Shown here: positions 27,902-36,632 of the stretch, piece after piece
Layout of the letters: every line of letters starts with the position of its first letter
Position numbering within the stretch: position 1 is the stretch's first letter
DNA from: Mycobacterium sp. shizuoka-1
GTDB taxonomy: Bacteria; Actinomycetota; Actinomycetes; Mycobacteriales; Mycobacteriaceae
Assembly (NCBI RefSeq): GCF_002723835.1
Contig: NZ_BEWG01000022.1
Coordinates: 18,041-82,040, forward strand
Reading direction: 5' to 3'
Length of the DNA stretch: 64,000 nt
Notes under the pieces: model-generated
Database searches by the model: none
What the model saw: the letters and a program-made list of their open reading frames with translations, nothing else
Told to the model about the DNA's origin: nothing
Made by a program: the position numbers and the translations under genes

Positions 27902-27943
27902 CGATGCGTCCTTATGTGCTCGTAGCGGCGATCAGCCCGGCCG

Positions 27944-29203
27944 TCAGACCGTGGCTGCGGGCTTGGCCGGCTTGGTGTCCTTGGTGGTGGCCGCCCGCAC
28001 CTCGGCCGGGACCACCGAGTTCGTGGAGGTGTCCCAGTCGGCGTTGACATTGCTGTGGTCGACCTTCTGCTGCTGGGCGCGCCACCACATGTAGAACGAC
28101 AGGCCGACCAGGATCAGGAAGATCAGGCCGTCGCCCATCAGCTGGGAATTGGTGACGTCCTTGACGAGGTAGCTCAGCCAGTAGGACAGCGCCCCGACCA
28201 GGGCCGCGGCCGGCAGGGTGACCAGCCAGGCCACCGCCATCCGTCCGGCCACCGCCCAGCGCACCTCGGCGCCGGGCTTGCCGACGCCGCTGCCGAGGAT
28301 CGATCCGGTGGCGACGTGCGTGGTGGACAGCGCCATGCCGGCGGCACTCGAGCTGAGAATGATGGCGGCCGAGGAGGCTTCGGCGGCCAGACCCTGCGGC
28401 GACTCGATCTCCACCAGGCCCTTGCCCAGCGTACGGATGACCCGCCAGCCGCCGATGTAGGTGCCCAGTCCGATGGCGACTGCGCAGCTGAAGATGATCC
28501 AGAACGGCAGGCCGTCCTTCTTCACGTCGCCGGTCAGGTGACCGGTGGTGATCAGGGCCAGCGCGATGACGCCCATCGTCTTCTGCGCGTCGTTCGTACC
28601 GTGCGAGAGCGCGACGAGGGAGGCGGTGGCGATCTGGCCCCAGCGGAAGCCCTCCTCGCGGCGGCGGGCCAGCACCTTGCGGGTGATCCGGTAGACCAGC
28701 CAGGTGCCGCAGGCGGCGACCAGACCGGCGATCACCGGAGCCGCGATCGCCGGGATCAGGACCTTCTGGGTGACCCCGGCCCAGTTGACGCCACTGGTGC
28801 CGAGCGCGGCCAGGCCGGCGCCGATCAGGCCGCCGAACAGGGCGTGCGACGAGCTGGACGGGATGCCGAACAACCAGGTGAGCAGGTTCCACAGGATGCC
28901 GCCGATCAGGCCGGCGAAGATGATCGTCAAGCCCATCGACGCGTCGATGCCGGGCAGCAGGTGTCCGGTCTTGGCGTCCTGCACCTTGAGCACGGAGGTG
29001 GTCACCGTGACGGCGACCTCGACGGAGAGGAATGCGCCGACCAAGTTGAGAACGCCGGCCAGCAGCACGGCGGTCTTGGGCTTGAGCGCTCCCGTGGCAA
29101 TCGAGGTCGCCATGGCATTGCCAGTGTCGTGGAACCCGTTGGTGAAGTCGAAAGCCAGGGCCGTGGCGATCAACAGCACCAGGATGATCATCTCCGCGCT
29201 CAT
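27944..29203 (-). CDS. pitA: Low-affinity inorganic phosphate transporter Pit, 419 aa
   Basis: Polytopic phosphate permease of the PiT family, driven by the proton gradient. The two inverted PD001131-type signatures are visible: DFTNGFHDTGNAMATSIATG near 20-40 and SHGTNDAQKTMGVIALAL near 205, and a GIPSSSSHALFGGLIGAG block follows the first half. About ten hydrophobic segments are present, with a long polar C-terminal tail. ATG 29203 gives a start at the first helix; the frame stays open 15 codons further. It matches PitA (Rv0545c) in length. A small membrane protein and a DUF3349 gene follow. Confidence 0.92.
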   Translation of the reverse strand: MSAEMIILVLLIATALAFDFTNGFHDTGNAMATSIATGALKPKTAVLLAGVLNLVGAFLSVEVAVTVTTSVLKVQDAKTGHLLPGIDASMGLTIIFAGLIGGILWNLLTWLFGIPSSSSHALFGGLIGAGLAALGTSGVNWAGVTQKVLIPAIAAPVIAGLVAACGTWLVYRITRKVLARRREEGFRWGQIATASLVALSHGTNDAQKTMGVIALALITTGHLTGDVKKDGLPFWIIFSCAVAIGLGTYIGGWRVIRTLGKGLVEIESPQGLAAEASSAAIILSSSAAGMALSTTHVATGSILGSGVGKPGAEVRWAVAGRMAVAWLVTLPAAALVGALSYWLSYLVKDVTNSQLMGDGLIFLILVGLSFYMWWRAQQQKVDHSNVNADWDTSTNSVVPAEVRAATTKDTKPAKPAATV

Positions 29204-29433
29204 AGCTGAGATTGTGGTGGGCGAAGGGACTCTTTGACCAGCTGCCAAAGGTCCTCGAACTGCGCATTTGCGAACGTCCCGCAGGTGTTCATCGGTTGTT
29301 AACCTGGTGGCCGTCCGGGGTTCGTCTGAGCCCGAGGATCGGGGGTACTACTGGTGGGCGCGGCCAGCAGATGCGCCGTCTAGGATTCTCGTATCCACTG
29401 GGCGCCCCACGCCCCCGTAAGGGAGATGCCGCG

Positions 29434-29736
29434 GTGACGAAGTTCCTCACCAAGATCGTGGCTTGGATCAAAGCGGGTTACCCGGACGGGGTTCCGCACC
29501 CCGACCAGGTGCCGCTGTTCGCGCTGCTGCGCCGCCGCCTCAGCGAGGAGGAGGTCATCGCCGTCGCCGAGGTGATGCTGGAGCGCGGCGACTTCGACCA
29601 CATCGACATCGGCGTGCTGATCACCGAGATCACCGACGCGCTGCCCAGCACCGAGGACATTGACCGGGTCCATGACAAGCTCGCCGCCTACGGGTGGCCG
29701 CTGGACGATCCGCGCGACAGTGAGGACGTCGAATAA
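29434..29736 (+). CDS. DUF3349 protein, paralogue 2 (Rv0543c-type), 100 aa
   Basis: The N-terminus MTKFLTKIVAWIKAGYPDGVP and block LFALLRRRLSEEEV match the DUF3349 family and are closer to the Rv0543c I recall than paralogue 1 is. GTG 29434 has GGGAG eight nt upstream; the longer frame upstream is intergenic. It ends TAA at 29734-29736, where menE translation seems to begin (ATAA). Thus the phosphate permease is bracketed by two DUF3349 genes on opposite strands. Helical, soluble, function unknown. Confidence 0.85.
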   Translation: MTKFLTKIVAWIKAGYPDGVPHPDQVPLFALLRRRLSEEEVIAVAEVMLERGDFDHIDIGVLITEITDALPSTEDIDRVHDKLAAYGWPLDDPRDSEDVE

Positions 29737-29783
29737 CCACTCTGCGAGCGCTCGCCATCCCGCCCGGCCCGTCGGCGCAGTCG

Positions 29784-30932
29784 GTGATGGCCGCCCTGGA
29801 CGGCGTCCTGGACGGACGCGACGCCCCACTGGTCCCGATCCCGGCCGGCGATCTTCGGGAAAGCGAGTTGCTGACCACGTCGTTGCGGGTCGGCGAAGAG
29901 ATCGAGGACGACGTCGCCCTGGTGGTGTCGACGTCGGGGACCACCGGAACTCCCAAGGGGGCGTTGCTCACTCCCGCGGCGCTGATCGCCAGCGCGTCGG
30001 CCACCCACGACCGGCTCGGCGGACCGGGCACCTGGCTGCTGGCGCTGCCGACCCATCACATCGCCGGACTCCAGGTGCTGGTGCGCAGCCTGCAGGCCGG
30101 CACAGTCCCGGTCGAGCTGGACATCTCCGCGGGCTTCGATACCACCCAAGTGCCCACGGCCGTCGCACAACTCGGCGCCGGCCGGCGCTACACCGCGCTG
30201 GTGGCCACTCAGCTGGCCAAGGCACTACTCGACCCCGCGGCCACCGCGGCACTGGCCGATCTCGACGCGGTGCTGCTCGGCGGCGGCCCCGCCCCCCGGC
30301 CCGTGCTGGAGGGCGCGGCGGCCGCCGGGATCGCGGTGGTGCGCACCTACGGCTCCAGCGAGACGGCCGGCGGCTGCGTCTACGACGGGGTGCCGTTGGA
30401 CGGGGTGACGATCCGGCTCGACGACGGGGCCGAGCCCGGCCAGGGGCGGATCGTCCTCGGCGGACCGACCCTGGCCATGGGCTATCGCAACCCGCCCGAC
30501 CCGGATCCGTTCGCCGAGCCCGGCTGGTTTCGCACCGACGATCTCGGCCTGCTCGACGAAGCGGGCACCCTGACCGTGCTGGGCCGGGTCGACGAGGCGA
30601 TCAGCACCGGCGGGCTGACCGTGATGCCCGCGCCGGTGGAGGCGGTGCTGTCCCGGCACCCGGCGATCGCCGACTGCGCGGTGTTCGGCCTGCGCGACGA
30701 CCGGCTCGGTCAGCGGGTGGCGGCCGCTGTGGTCCTTGTCACCGGCGCGCTCGAGCCGACACTTGACCACATCCGCGACTACCTCGCCGAGTCACTGGAC
30801 CCCACGGCCGCACCCCGTGAACTGCACATTGTCGACGAACTGCCGCGCCGCGGCATCGGAAAGCTCGACCGCCGCGCGCTGCGTGAGCGGTTCGCCGACG
30901 GCGGTGACCTACCCGGCGGCTACGGCTGGTGA
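29784..30932 (+). CDS. menE: MenE, o-succinylbenzoate--CoA ligase, at least 382 aa
   Basis: ANL-family ligase activating o-succinylbenzoate for MenB. The P-loop STSGTTGTPKGALLTP is near residue 50, GGPAPRPVLEG near 168, RTYGSSETAGGCVYDG near 187, and the hinge GWFRTDDLGLLDEAG and terminal Lys in RRGIGKLDRRAL follow. The family in mycobacteria is short at its N-terminus, and about 17 homologous residues lie upstream of GTG 29784 in frame. The upstream frame contains no ATG, GTG or TTG; it does contain an ATA at 29733 overlapping the previous stop, with GAGGA six nt before it. The coordinate given is therefore a conservative start. Membership and function are secure. Confidence 0.9.
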   Translation: MMAALDGVLDGRDAPLVPIPAGDLRESELLTTSLRVGEEIEDDVALVVSTSGTTGTPKGALLTPAALIASASATHDRLGGPGTWLLALPTHHIAGLQVLVRSLQAGTVPVELDISAGFDTTQVPTAVAQLGAGRRYTALVATQLAKALLDPAATAALADLDAVLLGGGPAPRPVLEGAAAAGIAVVRTYGSSETAGGCVYDGVPLDGVTIRLDDGAEPGQGRIVLGGPTLAMGYRNPPDPDPFAEPGWFRTDDLGLLDEAGTLTVLGRVDEAISTGGLTVMPAPVEAVLSRHPAIADCAVFGLRDDRLGQRVAAAVVLVTGALEPTLDHIRDYLAESLDPTAAPRELHIVDELPRRGIGKLDRRALRERFADGGDLPGGYGW

Positions 30933-30971
30933 ACAATGGTTTGCGCAGCCACACAGAGGGGACATGTTGGT

Positions 30972-31841
30972 ATGGACGAGCTGAAGTTTCTCGACCTGCA
31001 CGGCGACCGGGTGGCCTATCTGGACGAAGGCCAGGGCGACGTCATCCTGCTGCTGCACGGCATGGCGGGCAGCTCGCAGACCTGGCGCCAGATGATTCGC
31101 CCGCTCTCGCGCAGATATCGGGTGATCGCTCCGGACCTCCCCGGGCACGGCAGCTCGGACAAGCCGCGCAGTGACTACTCGCTAGGTGCGTTCGCGGTGT
31201 TCCTGCGCGACCTGCTCGACGAACTCGGCGTGACACACGCCACCGTCGTCGGGCAGTCGCTGGGCGGCGGCATCGCCATGCAATTCGTCTATCAGCACCC
31301 CGACTACTGCCGGCGACTGATCCTGATGAACAGCGGTGGCCTGGGGCCGGACGTCGGATGGACCCTTCGACTGCTCTCCGCGCCCGGCGCCGAGCTGATC
31401 ATGCCGATCATCGCGCCTCCACCGGTGCTGGCCATCGGCGAGAAGGTGCGGTCCTGGTTCGGTAAGGCCGGTATCCAGTCGCCGCGCGGCGCCGAGATCT
31501 GGAGCGCCTACAGTTCCTTCGCCGACGCCCAGACCCGGCAGGCGTTCCTGCGCACGCTGCGTTCGGTGGTCGACTATCGCGGGCAGGCGGTCAGCGCGCT
31601 GAACCGACTGCACGTCGCCACCATGCCGGTCATGGTCATCTGGGGCGATCAGGACGCCATCATTCCCGTCGAGCACGCGTACTCCGCCCACGAGACGCGG
31701 CCGGACGTCCGGCTCGAGGTACTGGCCGGCGTCGGGCACTTCCCTCAGGTTGAGCGCCCGATGGAAGTCGTCGAACTGATCGATGACTTCATCGCCACCA
31801 CCGCGGGGGCCGACATCGAACAGCCCGCCACCCAGACGTGA
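30972..31841 (+). CDS. Alpha/beta-fold hydrolase, 289 aa
   Basis: Serine hydrolase fold with oxyanion region [13 protein letters not shown] near 24-36, nucleophile elbow [13 protein letters not shown], acid in WGDQDAIIP and His in [12 protein letters not shown]. Substrate class cannot be inferred. The ATG 30972 start removes a 12-codon open extension with no similarity to hydrolases; a purine-rich AGAGGGG lies about 10 nt upstream. It follows menE by 39 bp and overlaps the next gene by GTGA, so it is cotranscribed with the F420-type PPOX protein. It could be a haloalkane dehalogenase relative, but the halide-binding Trp pair is not clear. Confidence 0.85.
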   Translation: MDELKFLDLHGDRVAYLDEGQGDVILLLHGMAGSSQTWRQMIRPLSRRYRVIAPDLPGHGSSDKPRSDYSLGAFAVFLRDLLDELGVTHATVVGQSLGGGIAMQFVYQHPDYCRRLILMNSGGLGPDVGWTLRLLSAPGAELIMPIIAPPPVLAIGEKVRSWFGKAGIQSPRGAEIWSAYSSFADAQTRQAFLRTLRSVVDYRGQAVSALNRLHVATMPVMVIWGDQDAIIPVEHAYSAHETRPDVRLEVLAGVGHFPQVERPMEVVELIDDFIATTAGADIEQPATQT

Positions 31842-32251
31842 CCGAAGCCGCCGACCGGTTCGCCGCCGCGGCCGTGGCGCGGCTGGCCACGGTGACCCCG
31901 GACGGTCCGCCGCATGTGGTGCCGATCGTCTTCGCCGTGGCGGAATCCACCGTCTACACCGCGGTGGACGGCAAGCCCAAAACCACTCAACGGCTGCGGC
32001 GGCTGGCCAATATCGAGGCAAACCCGCGGGTGAGCATTCTGGTCGATCACTACGACGACGACTGGTCGCAGCTGTGGTGGGTCCGTGCCGACGGGGTCGC
32101 GACCATCCACCACGACGACGCGGTGTGCGCCCGGGGCTGCGAGCTGCTGCGCGCGAAGTACCCGCAATACCAAGCGGTTCCGCTGGACGGCCCGGTGATC
32201 GCAGTCGACGTCGACCAATGGACGGCCTGGCCTGCATCGGAAGTCAAGTAG
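31838..32251 (+). CDS. PPOX-class F420-dependent enzyme (TIGR03668-like), 137 aa
   Basis: Split-barrel flavin/deazaflavin fold: [28 protein letters not shown] at the start is the PPOX pattern, then [21 protein letters not shown] and [15 protein letters not shown], which I recognise from the TIGR03668 F420-binding group (PPOX_Rv0121). GTG 31838 overlaps the hydrolase stop (GTGA). Length is typical. Acts in the cytosol; substrate unknown. It is one of several F420-related genes in the window. Confidence 0.82.
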   Translation: MTEAADRFAAAAVARLATVTPDGPPHVVPIVFAVAESTVYTAVDGKPKTTQRLRRLANIEANPRVSILVDHYDDDWSQLWWVRADGVATIHHDDAVCARGCELLRAKYPQYQAVPLDGPVIAVDVDQWTAWPASEVK

Positions 32252-32285
32252 TCAACTACTGTCGCCGGATCGGCAGGAACAGACG

Positions 32286-33086
32286 ATGCTGGCCTCCATG
32301 CCACAGCTGGAAACCATCGACAAAGGTCGTTGCACGCCGACCCATCCCGCACCACTGCTCTTCGTCCACGGCGGCTGCCACGCGGCATGGTGCTGGGACG
32401 CCGGATTCCTGGACTTCTTCGCCGACAAAGGCTTTCGCGCAGTCGCGGTGAGCCTCCGCCATCATGGCAACAGCTCCGGGGATCGGTCACTGCACCGCTG
32501 CTCGATTGCCGACTACGTCGAAGACGTGAAGGCCGCGGCCGATGACCTCGACACGTCACCGGTCGTTGTCGGTCACTCGATGGGCGGGTTCATCGTCCAA
32601 CGCTATCTGGAGGACCACTGGGCGCCGGCGGCCGTACTGATGGCGTCCTTACCGCCCAGCGGGGTCAGGGGAGCCACATCGCGGTTCGTGCGGAAACATC
32701 CCTTGGTTGCGCTGCGGTCCAACTTCTCCGGCCGACCGCAACTCATCTTCCAACAGCCGCTGACGCGTGAGGCGCTGTTCAGCCCGGGGACCCCTCAACC
32801 CGTGGTCGATGACTGTGCCGGCCGTGTCGAAGCAGAAAGCATGCGAGCGTTGTGGTTCGACGTGCTGTTCCGGCTACCAAAGCCGGAACAGGTTTCCACA
32901 CCGATGCTGGTCCTGGGTGGCTCGGCGGACGGGTCGGTGACCACCGACGAAGTACACGCAACTGCGCGCGCCTACCGCAGCACCGGTGAACTCTTCCCGG
33001 ACATGGGCCACAACATGATGCTCGAGCCGGGTTGGCCCGCAGTGGCGCACCGGATCGAAGAGTGGCTCGGCGGGCGGGGCATGTAA
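32286..33086 (+). CDS. Alpha/beta hydrolase, 266 aa
   Basis: Hydrolase fold with LLFVHGGCHAAWCWD near 24-38, nucleophile elbow VGHSMGGFIVQRYL near 93, Asp in VLGGSADGSV and His in MGHNMMLEPGW. Two starts are possible, ATG 32286 and ATG 32298; neither has a clear Shine-Dalgarno. Composition is slightly less GC-rich than its neighbours. It resembles the small esterase/lipase group, distinct from the hydrolase at 30972-31841. The next gene begins 43 bp downstream with its own promoter. Confidence 0.82.
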   Translation: MLASMPQLETIDKGRCTPTHPAPLLFVHGGCHAAWCWDAGFLDFFADKGFRAVAVSLRHHGNSSGDRSLHRCSIADYVEDVKAAADDLDTSPVVVGHSMGGFIVQRYLEDHWAPAAVLMASLPPSGVRGATSRFVRKHPLVALRSNFSGRPQLIFQQPLTREALFSPGTPQPVVDDCAGRVEAESMRALWFDVLFRLPKPEQVSTPMLVLGGSADGSVTTDEVHATARAYRSTGELFPDMGHNMMLEPGWPAVAHRIEEWLGGRGM

Positions 33087-33115
33087 GCCGTCAGCACCAC
33101 TACCGTGTTCGCCCG

Positions 33116-33121
33116 TACGCT
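33116..33121 (+). promoter_or_regulatory. -10 element of the Rv0541c-type gene
   Basis: TACGCT fits TANNNT, 8 nt before GTG 33130. Confidence 0.4.
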
Positions 33122-33129
33122 GGAACCTT

Positions 33130-34485
33130 GTGAACATCGGTCGCAAGGAGGCGATCGCGGTCACCGTCGGCGTGCTGCTGGTGGCCGCGGCGTTCGCCGT
33201 ACCGCACCTGCACCTGGGCATCGTCACTCCGCTGATCAACAGCTCCCCCGCCGAGATCAAGAGCTTTGCCGACACCGCGCCGATCTTCGGCTGGTGGAAC
33301 GCCCACGTCGGCTGGGGCACGGTCCCGGCGATCCTGATCGGAGTGGCCGCCGTGGTGTGGGGCGCGTCGCTCGCCCGGCGGCTGCCCTGGCGCCCGCTGC
33401 TGGCGACCACCTGGGCGACATCGCTGGCCTGGGCGTTCGCGCTGGCGATGATCGACGGTTGGCAACGCGGCTTCGCCGGCCGACTCACCGCCCGCCACGA
33501 GTATCTGCGCCAGGTGCCGACGATCACCGACATCCCCGAAGCCGTCCGCACCTTCGCCAGCAGAATCCTGGATTTCCAGCCTGATTCGTGGATCACCCAC
33601 GTCTCCGGCCATCCGCCCGGCGCGCTGCTGACCTTCGTCTGGCTGGACCGCATCGGGCTGGGCGGCGGCGCGTGGGCCGGGCTGTGGTGCGTGTTGTTCG
33701 GCTCCTCGGCCGCCGCCGCGATCCTGGTGGCGGTGCGCGCGCTCAGCGGTGAGGACACCGCGCGACTGGCGGCGCCGTTCGTCGCCGTCGCGCCCACCGC
33801 GATCTGGATCGCGGTGTCCGCCGACGGCTACTTTGCCGGGGTGGCGGCGTGGGGTATCACCCTGCTGGCCTTGGCCGTTCGCCGCACCGTGCGGTGGCCT
33901 GCGCTGGCCGCCGCGGCGGCCGGTCTGGTCCTGGGCTGGGCGATCTTCCTCAACTACGGGCTCGCGTTGATGGCGCTTCCCGCGGTGGCGGTGCTGTGCT
34001 GCGCGGCCTCCTGGCGCGACGCGATGCGAGCGCTGACGGTGGCGGTGGTAGGTGCGCTGGGGGTCGTGGCCGTGTTCGCCATTGCGGGCTTCTGGTGGTT
34101 CGACGGCTACACCCTTGTCCAGCAGCGCTATTGGCAGGGCATCGCGCTGAACCGGCCGTTCCAGTACTGGAGCTGGGCCAACCTGGCGTCGGTGGTCTGC
34201 GCTATCGGGTTGGGCAGCGTGGCCGGGATCGGCCGGGTGTTCGACATCGCGGCGATCAGGCGCCGCAGCGGGCTGCACCTGCTGATCCTCGGCGCGCTGA
34301 CCGCGATCCTGTTCGCCGATCTGTCGATGCTGTCGAAAGCCGAGACCGAACGGATCTGGTTACCGTTCGAGGTCTGGCTCACCGCCGCCGGCGCCCTGCT
34401 GCCGATCCGGGCCCAGCGATGGTGGTTGAGCCTGAACGTGATCGGAGCTCTGATTCTCAACCACGTCATCCTGACCAACTGGTAG
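33130..34485 (+). CDS. Polytopic membrane protein (Rv0541c-type), 451 aa
   Basis: An integral membrane protein with about ten hydrophobic segments, the first at 9-27 (VTVGVLLVAAAFAVPHLHL). A periplasmic loop contains HVSGHPPGALLTFVWLDRIG. The overall pattern and length match the conserved integral membrane protein Rv0541c I recall, and resemble GT-C or mannosyltransferase-like proteins, but no DxD or similar catalytic loop is evident near the first helix. GTG 33130 lies 8 nt after TACGCT. The last 126 bp overlap the convergent gene at 34360-34878. Function unknown; an envelope glycosylation role is a possibility. Confidence 0.82.
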   Translation: MNIGRKEAIAVTVGVLLVAAAFAVPHLHLGIVTPLINSSPAEIKSFADTAPIFGWWNAHVGWGTVPAILIGVAAVVWGASLARRLPWRPLLATTWATSLAWAFALAMIDGWQRGFAGRLTARHEYLRQVPTITDIPEAVRTFASRILDFQPDSWITHVSGHPPGALLTFVWLDRIGLGGGAWAGLWCVLFGSSAAAAILVAVRALSGEDTARLAAPFVAVAPTAIWIAVSADGYFAGVAAWGITLLALAVRRTVRWPALAAAAAGLVLGWAIFLNYGLALMALPAVAVLCCAASWRDAMRALTVAVVGALGVVAVFAIAGFWWFDGYTLVQQRYWQGIALNRPFQYWSWANLASVVCAIGLGSVAGIGRVFDIAAIRRRSGLHLLILGALTAILFADLSMLSKAETERIWLPFEVWLTAAGALLPIRAQRWWLSLNVIGALILNHVILTNW

Positions 34486-34878
34486 TACCCGGTCGCCGAC
34501 CAGGTAGAGCAGCGCCGAACTCCAGACCACGGCCAGCGCGATCCAGAACCCCGTCGCATAGTCGCGGTCGAGCACCGTGAGGTTGTCCAGATGCAGGCCG
34601 GGCTTGTCGTACACCGGAATCGCCAGCAGCACCAGGACGACGGTCAGCAGCGCGGCCACCAGGATCGGCGTCCACCACCGGTGCGGAAGCAGACGCCGGC
34701 CCGCGAAACCCAGTGCCACACACAGTGGTGCGAACACCGCGTCGTGCAGCAGCACGCCGATCAGCGCCCACACCACGATGCGGATGATGACGTCGGTCGA
34801 GTTCTGCGCCACCAGTACCACGCCGTAGACCCCGAGCGCCACCCCGAGCGCCACCAGGAAAAGCCGGGTCGACGTCAC
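34360..34878 (-). CDS. Small membrane protein ending the Mo-enzyme operon, 172 aa
   Basis: Four hydrophobic helices within the first 125 residues (LFLVALGVALGVYGVVLVAQ, then VVWALIGVLLHDAVFAPLCV, and two more), followed by a polar tail. GTG 34878 overlaps the stop of the molybdopterin oxidoreductase gene (GTGA), so this is the last gene of the operon starting at 37963. The tail of about 42 residues (from 34485 on) is entirely antisense to the end of the convergent membrane gene and looks like noncoding read-through, suggesting an ancestral stop was lost. No family recognised. Confidence 0.7.
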   Translation of the reverse strand: MTSTRLFLVALGVALGVYGVVLVAQNSTDVIIRIVVWALIGVLLHDAVFAPLCVALGFAGRRLLPHRWWTPILVAALLTVVLVLLAIPVYDKPGLHLDNLTVLDRDYATGFWIALAVVWSSALLYLVGDRVLPVGQDDVVENQSSDHVQAQPPSLGPDRQQGAGGGEPDLER

Positions 34879-36005
34879 GTCACCACCTCGATTCTGGAGA
34901 GCCATTTGGTCTGCAGCACACCGGGTCTCGTCGGTGCGATCAGCCGGCACGGGTAACCGTGATCGAGATCCAGCACCTGTCCGTTGAGCTTCAGCGCGAT
35001 CAGCGTCTGCGAGTCACGGGAGTGGCGGGCGGGCAACACCGTGCGCGAATACGGACCTGGCGGCTCCAGCGAAACCATTCGGACATCGGTATCGGCTTGG
35101 CTGCCAACCGCTTTGAGAAGATCAGCCAGCACCACACCGGTCCAGTCCGCGGTGGCGCTCCAGCCTTCCACACAGGCGATCGGCAGCCGGTGGGTGGCCT
35201 GCGGCATCGCCGCGAGCTCGGCGAGGGTAAACGCCCGGACGGTGTCACCGTTCACCACGGTCAGCCGGTAATCGGGCGAGCGCGCGCTGCCCAGCACACC
35301 CGCCGCGAACGCCGACCGGTTCACCGGAACGCCCTGCGGCCCTTGACCGGACCGCGGTGCCAGCACCGAGACGAACCGCAGCCACGAAATCGTCTGGCCG
35401 GCCGTCACGATCGTCGCCGCACCGACGGCCAGCCAGGTACCGGCCAGCACCGCGCGCCGACTCGGACCGGTGCGTAGCTCGCCCGTCGGGATGTCCTCGA
35501 GGGGTTCGCCGAGAGCTGTGCGAATCACCGGCAGCTTCACACCCACGTGCACCAACACCGCACCAGCCGCCACATAGGCCATCGCGTAGTGGCTGGTGGT
35601 GAAGAAGAACCCGAACGCGTACCACTGGGCGATGTTCATGATCCCGGTGGACAGCTGAAAGATCATGGAGCCCACCAGAACCAGGATCGACGCCCGCTCG
35701 ATCTGCCGGGTCAGGCCGCCGATGATGGGCCGTTCGAACAGCTTGGGGTACACCGACCACAACTTGACCACCAGCAGCGGAATCGCCGCGATACCGGCGA
35801 TCACATGCAGGCCCTGGGTCAGCTGGTAGAGCCACACCGGCCGGGTCGGCCAGAAGAACCACGGCTGCGGATGTTGGATGAAGTGACTGATCAACCCCGT
35901 CACGAAGCAGACGGTGACGGCGACACCCAGGGCGAGCCCAACCCGAGCCGTCACTGCGGTGCCACGCAGACGGGCCTCGGCGGTGTTCGGAATCTGCGGC
36001 GTCAC
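34875..36005 (-). CDS. Membrane cytochrome b-like/molybdopterin (sulfite oxidase-type) oxidoreductase, 376 aa
   Basis: The N-terminal half (about 20-165) holds four hydrophobic helices with His41, His67, His139 and His153, a plausible cytochrome b561-like haem site. A twin-Arg-containing segment PSRRAVLAGTWL (Arg183-Arg184) leads to a fifth helix. The C-terminal half is an oxidoreductase molybdopterin-binding domain with the molybdenum-ligating Cys278 in LPIACVEGW. This makes a fusion of membrane electron carrier and extracytoplasmic Mo enzyme, resembling MsrPQ in concept but in one chain. GTG 36005 overlaps the methyltransferase stop (GTGA). It may work on sulfoxides, sulfite or an unknown product of the operon; none is proven. 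Confidence 0.87.
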   Translation of the reverse strand: MTPQIPNTAEARLRGTAVTARVGLALGVAVTVCFVTGLISHFIQHPQPWFFWPTRPVWLYQLTQGLHVIAGIAAIPLLVVKLWSVYPKLFERPIIGGLTRQIERASILVLVGSMIFQLSTGIMNIAQWYAFGFFFTTSHYAMAYVAAGAVLVHVGVKLPVIRTALGEPLEDIPTGELRTGPSRRAVLAGTWLAVGAATIVTAGQTISWLRFVSVLAPRSGQGPQGVPVNRSAFAAGVLGSARSPDYRLTVVNGDTVRAFTLAELAAMPQATHRLPIACVEGWSATADWTGVVLADLLKAVGSQADTDVRMVSLEPPGPYSRTVLPARHSRDSQTLIALKLNGQVLDLDHGYPCRLIAPTRPGVLQTKWLSRIEVVT

Positions 36006-36631
36006 GTCAGCGTGAGTGTAGCCACGACGCGTTGACCGACCGGGTGAAAACCGGCTAACGCCAGACCAACTTCTTCGGCCAGCGCGGCCGCGCAGTCGAC
36101 GCCGACCGACGCCCACTTGAACCAGGGCCCGATGCTGTTCGACGACTCCAGACGCACCCATCTGGCCCGCACACCGGCGGTGGCCGGATCGAATTCGGCC
36201 ACACAGCGCCCGCCCGAGCGCAGCAGCTCACCGGCGCGCCGCAGGACCCGGCGCGGGTCACCGGCCAGGCCGACGTTGCCGTCGGCGAGCAGCACCGTCT
36301 GCCAGCGGCCGGTGCCGGGCAGTGGCTCGAATACGTCGCGCAGCAACGCCGGGGCACCGCTGCGCCGGGCCAGCCGCACGGCGGTGGCCGACTGGTCGAC
36401 GCCGAGGGCCGGGATACCCCGCTGGATCAGGTGGGCGACCAACCGGCCTGGGCCACAACCCAAGTCGATCGTCGGCCCGTCGCACAGCGCCACCACGGCC
36501 GCGTCGAACGCCGCATCGGCGCCGCGACCACCCAGCCAGCTGTGCACCGGAAGCCGGTGCACCTGCCCGTCGTCGTGGCGCAGCCAGCAGCGTTCGCCGG
36601 TCAGCGCCTGCTCATAGAGCGCTCCGAGCAC
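36002..36631 (-). CDS. Class I SAM-dependent methyltransferase, 209 aa
   Basis: The SAM motif PTIDLGCGPGRLVAHL is near 53-68, with motif II Asp in GVDQSATAVRLAR and a later motif VLLADGNVGLAGDPRRVL. An N-terminal stretch (LRHDDGQVHRLPVHSWLGG) is characteristic of a subgroup I have seen near DUF2064 genes. Start GTG 36631 has GGGAGG six nt upstream; the longer open frame lies in the preceding gene. It overlaps the molybdopterin gene by GTGA and nearly abuts the DUF2064 gene. Methyl acceptor unknown; this is the third step in an uncharacterised pathway. Confidence 0.85.
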   Translation of the reverse strand: MLGALYEQALTGERCWLRHDDGQVHRLPVHSWLGGRGADAAFDAAVVALCDGPTIDLGCGPGRLVAHLIQRGIPALGVDQSATAVRLARRSGAPALLRDVFEPLPGTGRWQTVLLADGNVGLAGDPRRVLRRAGELLRSGGRCVAEFDPATAGVRARWVRLESSNSIGPWFKWASVGVDCAAALAEEVGLALAGFHPVGQRVVATLTLT

Positions 36632-36632
36632 C

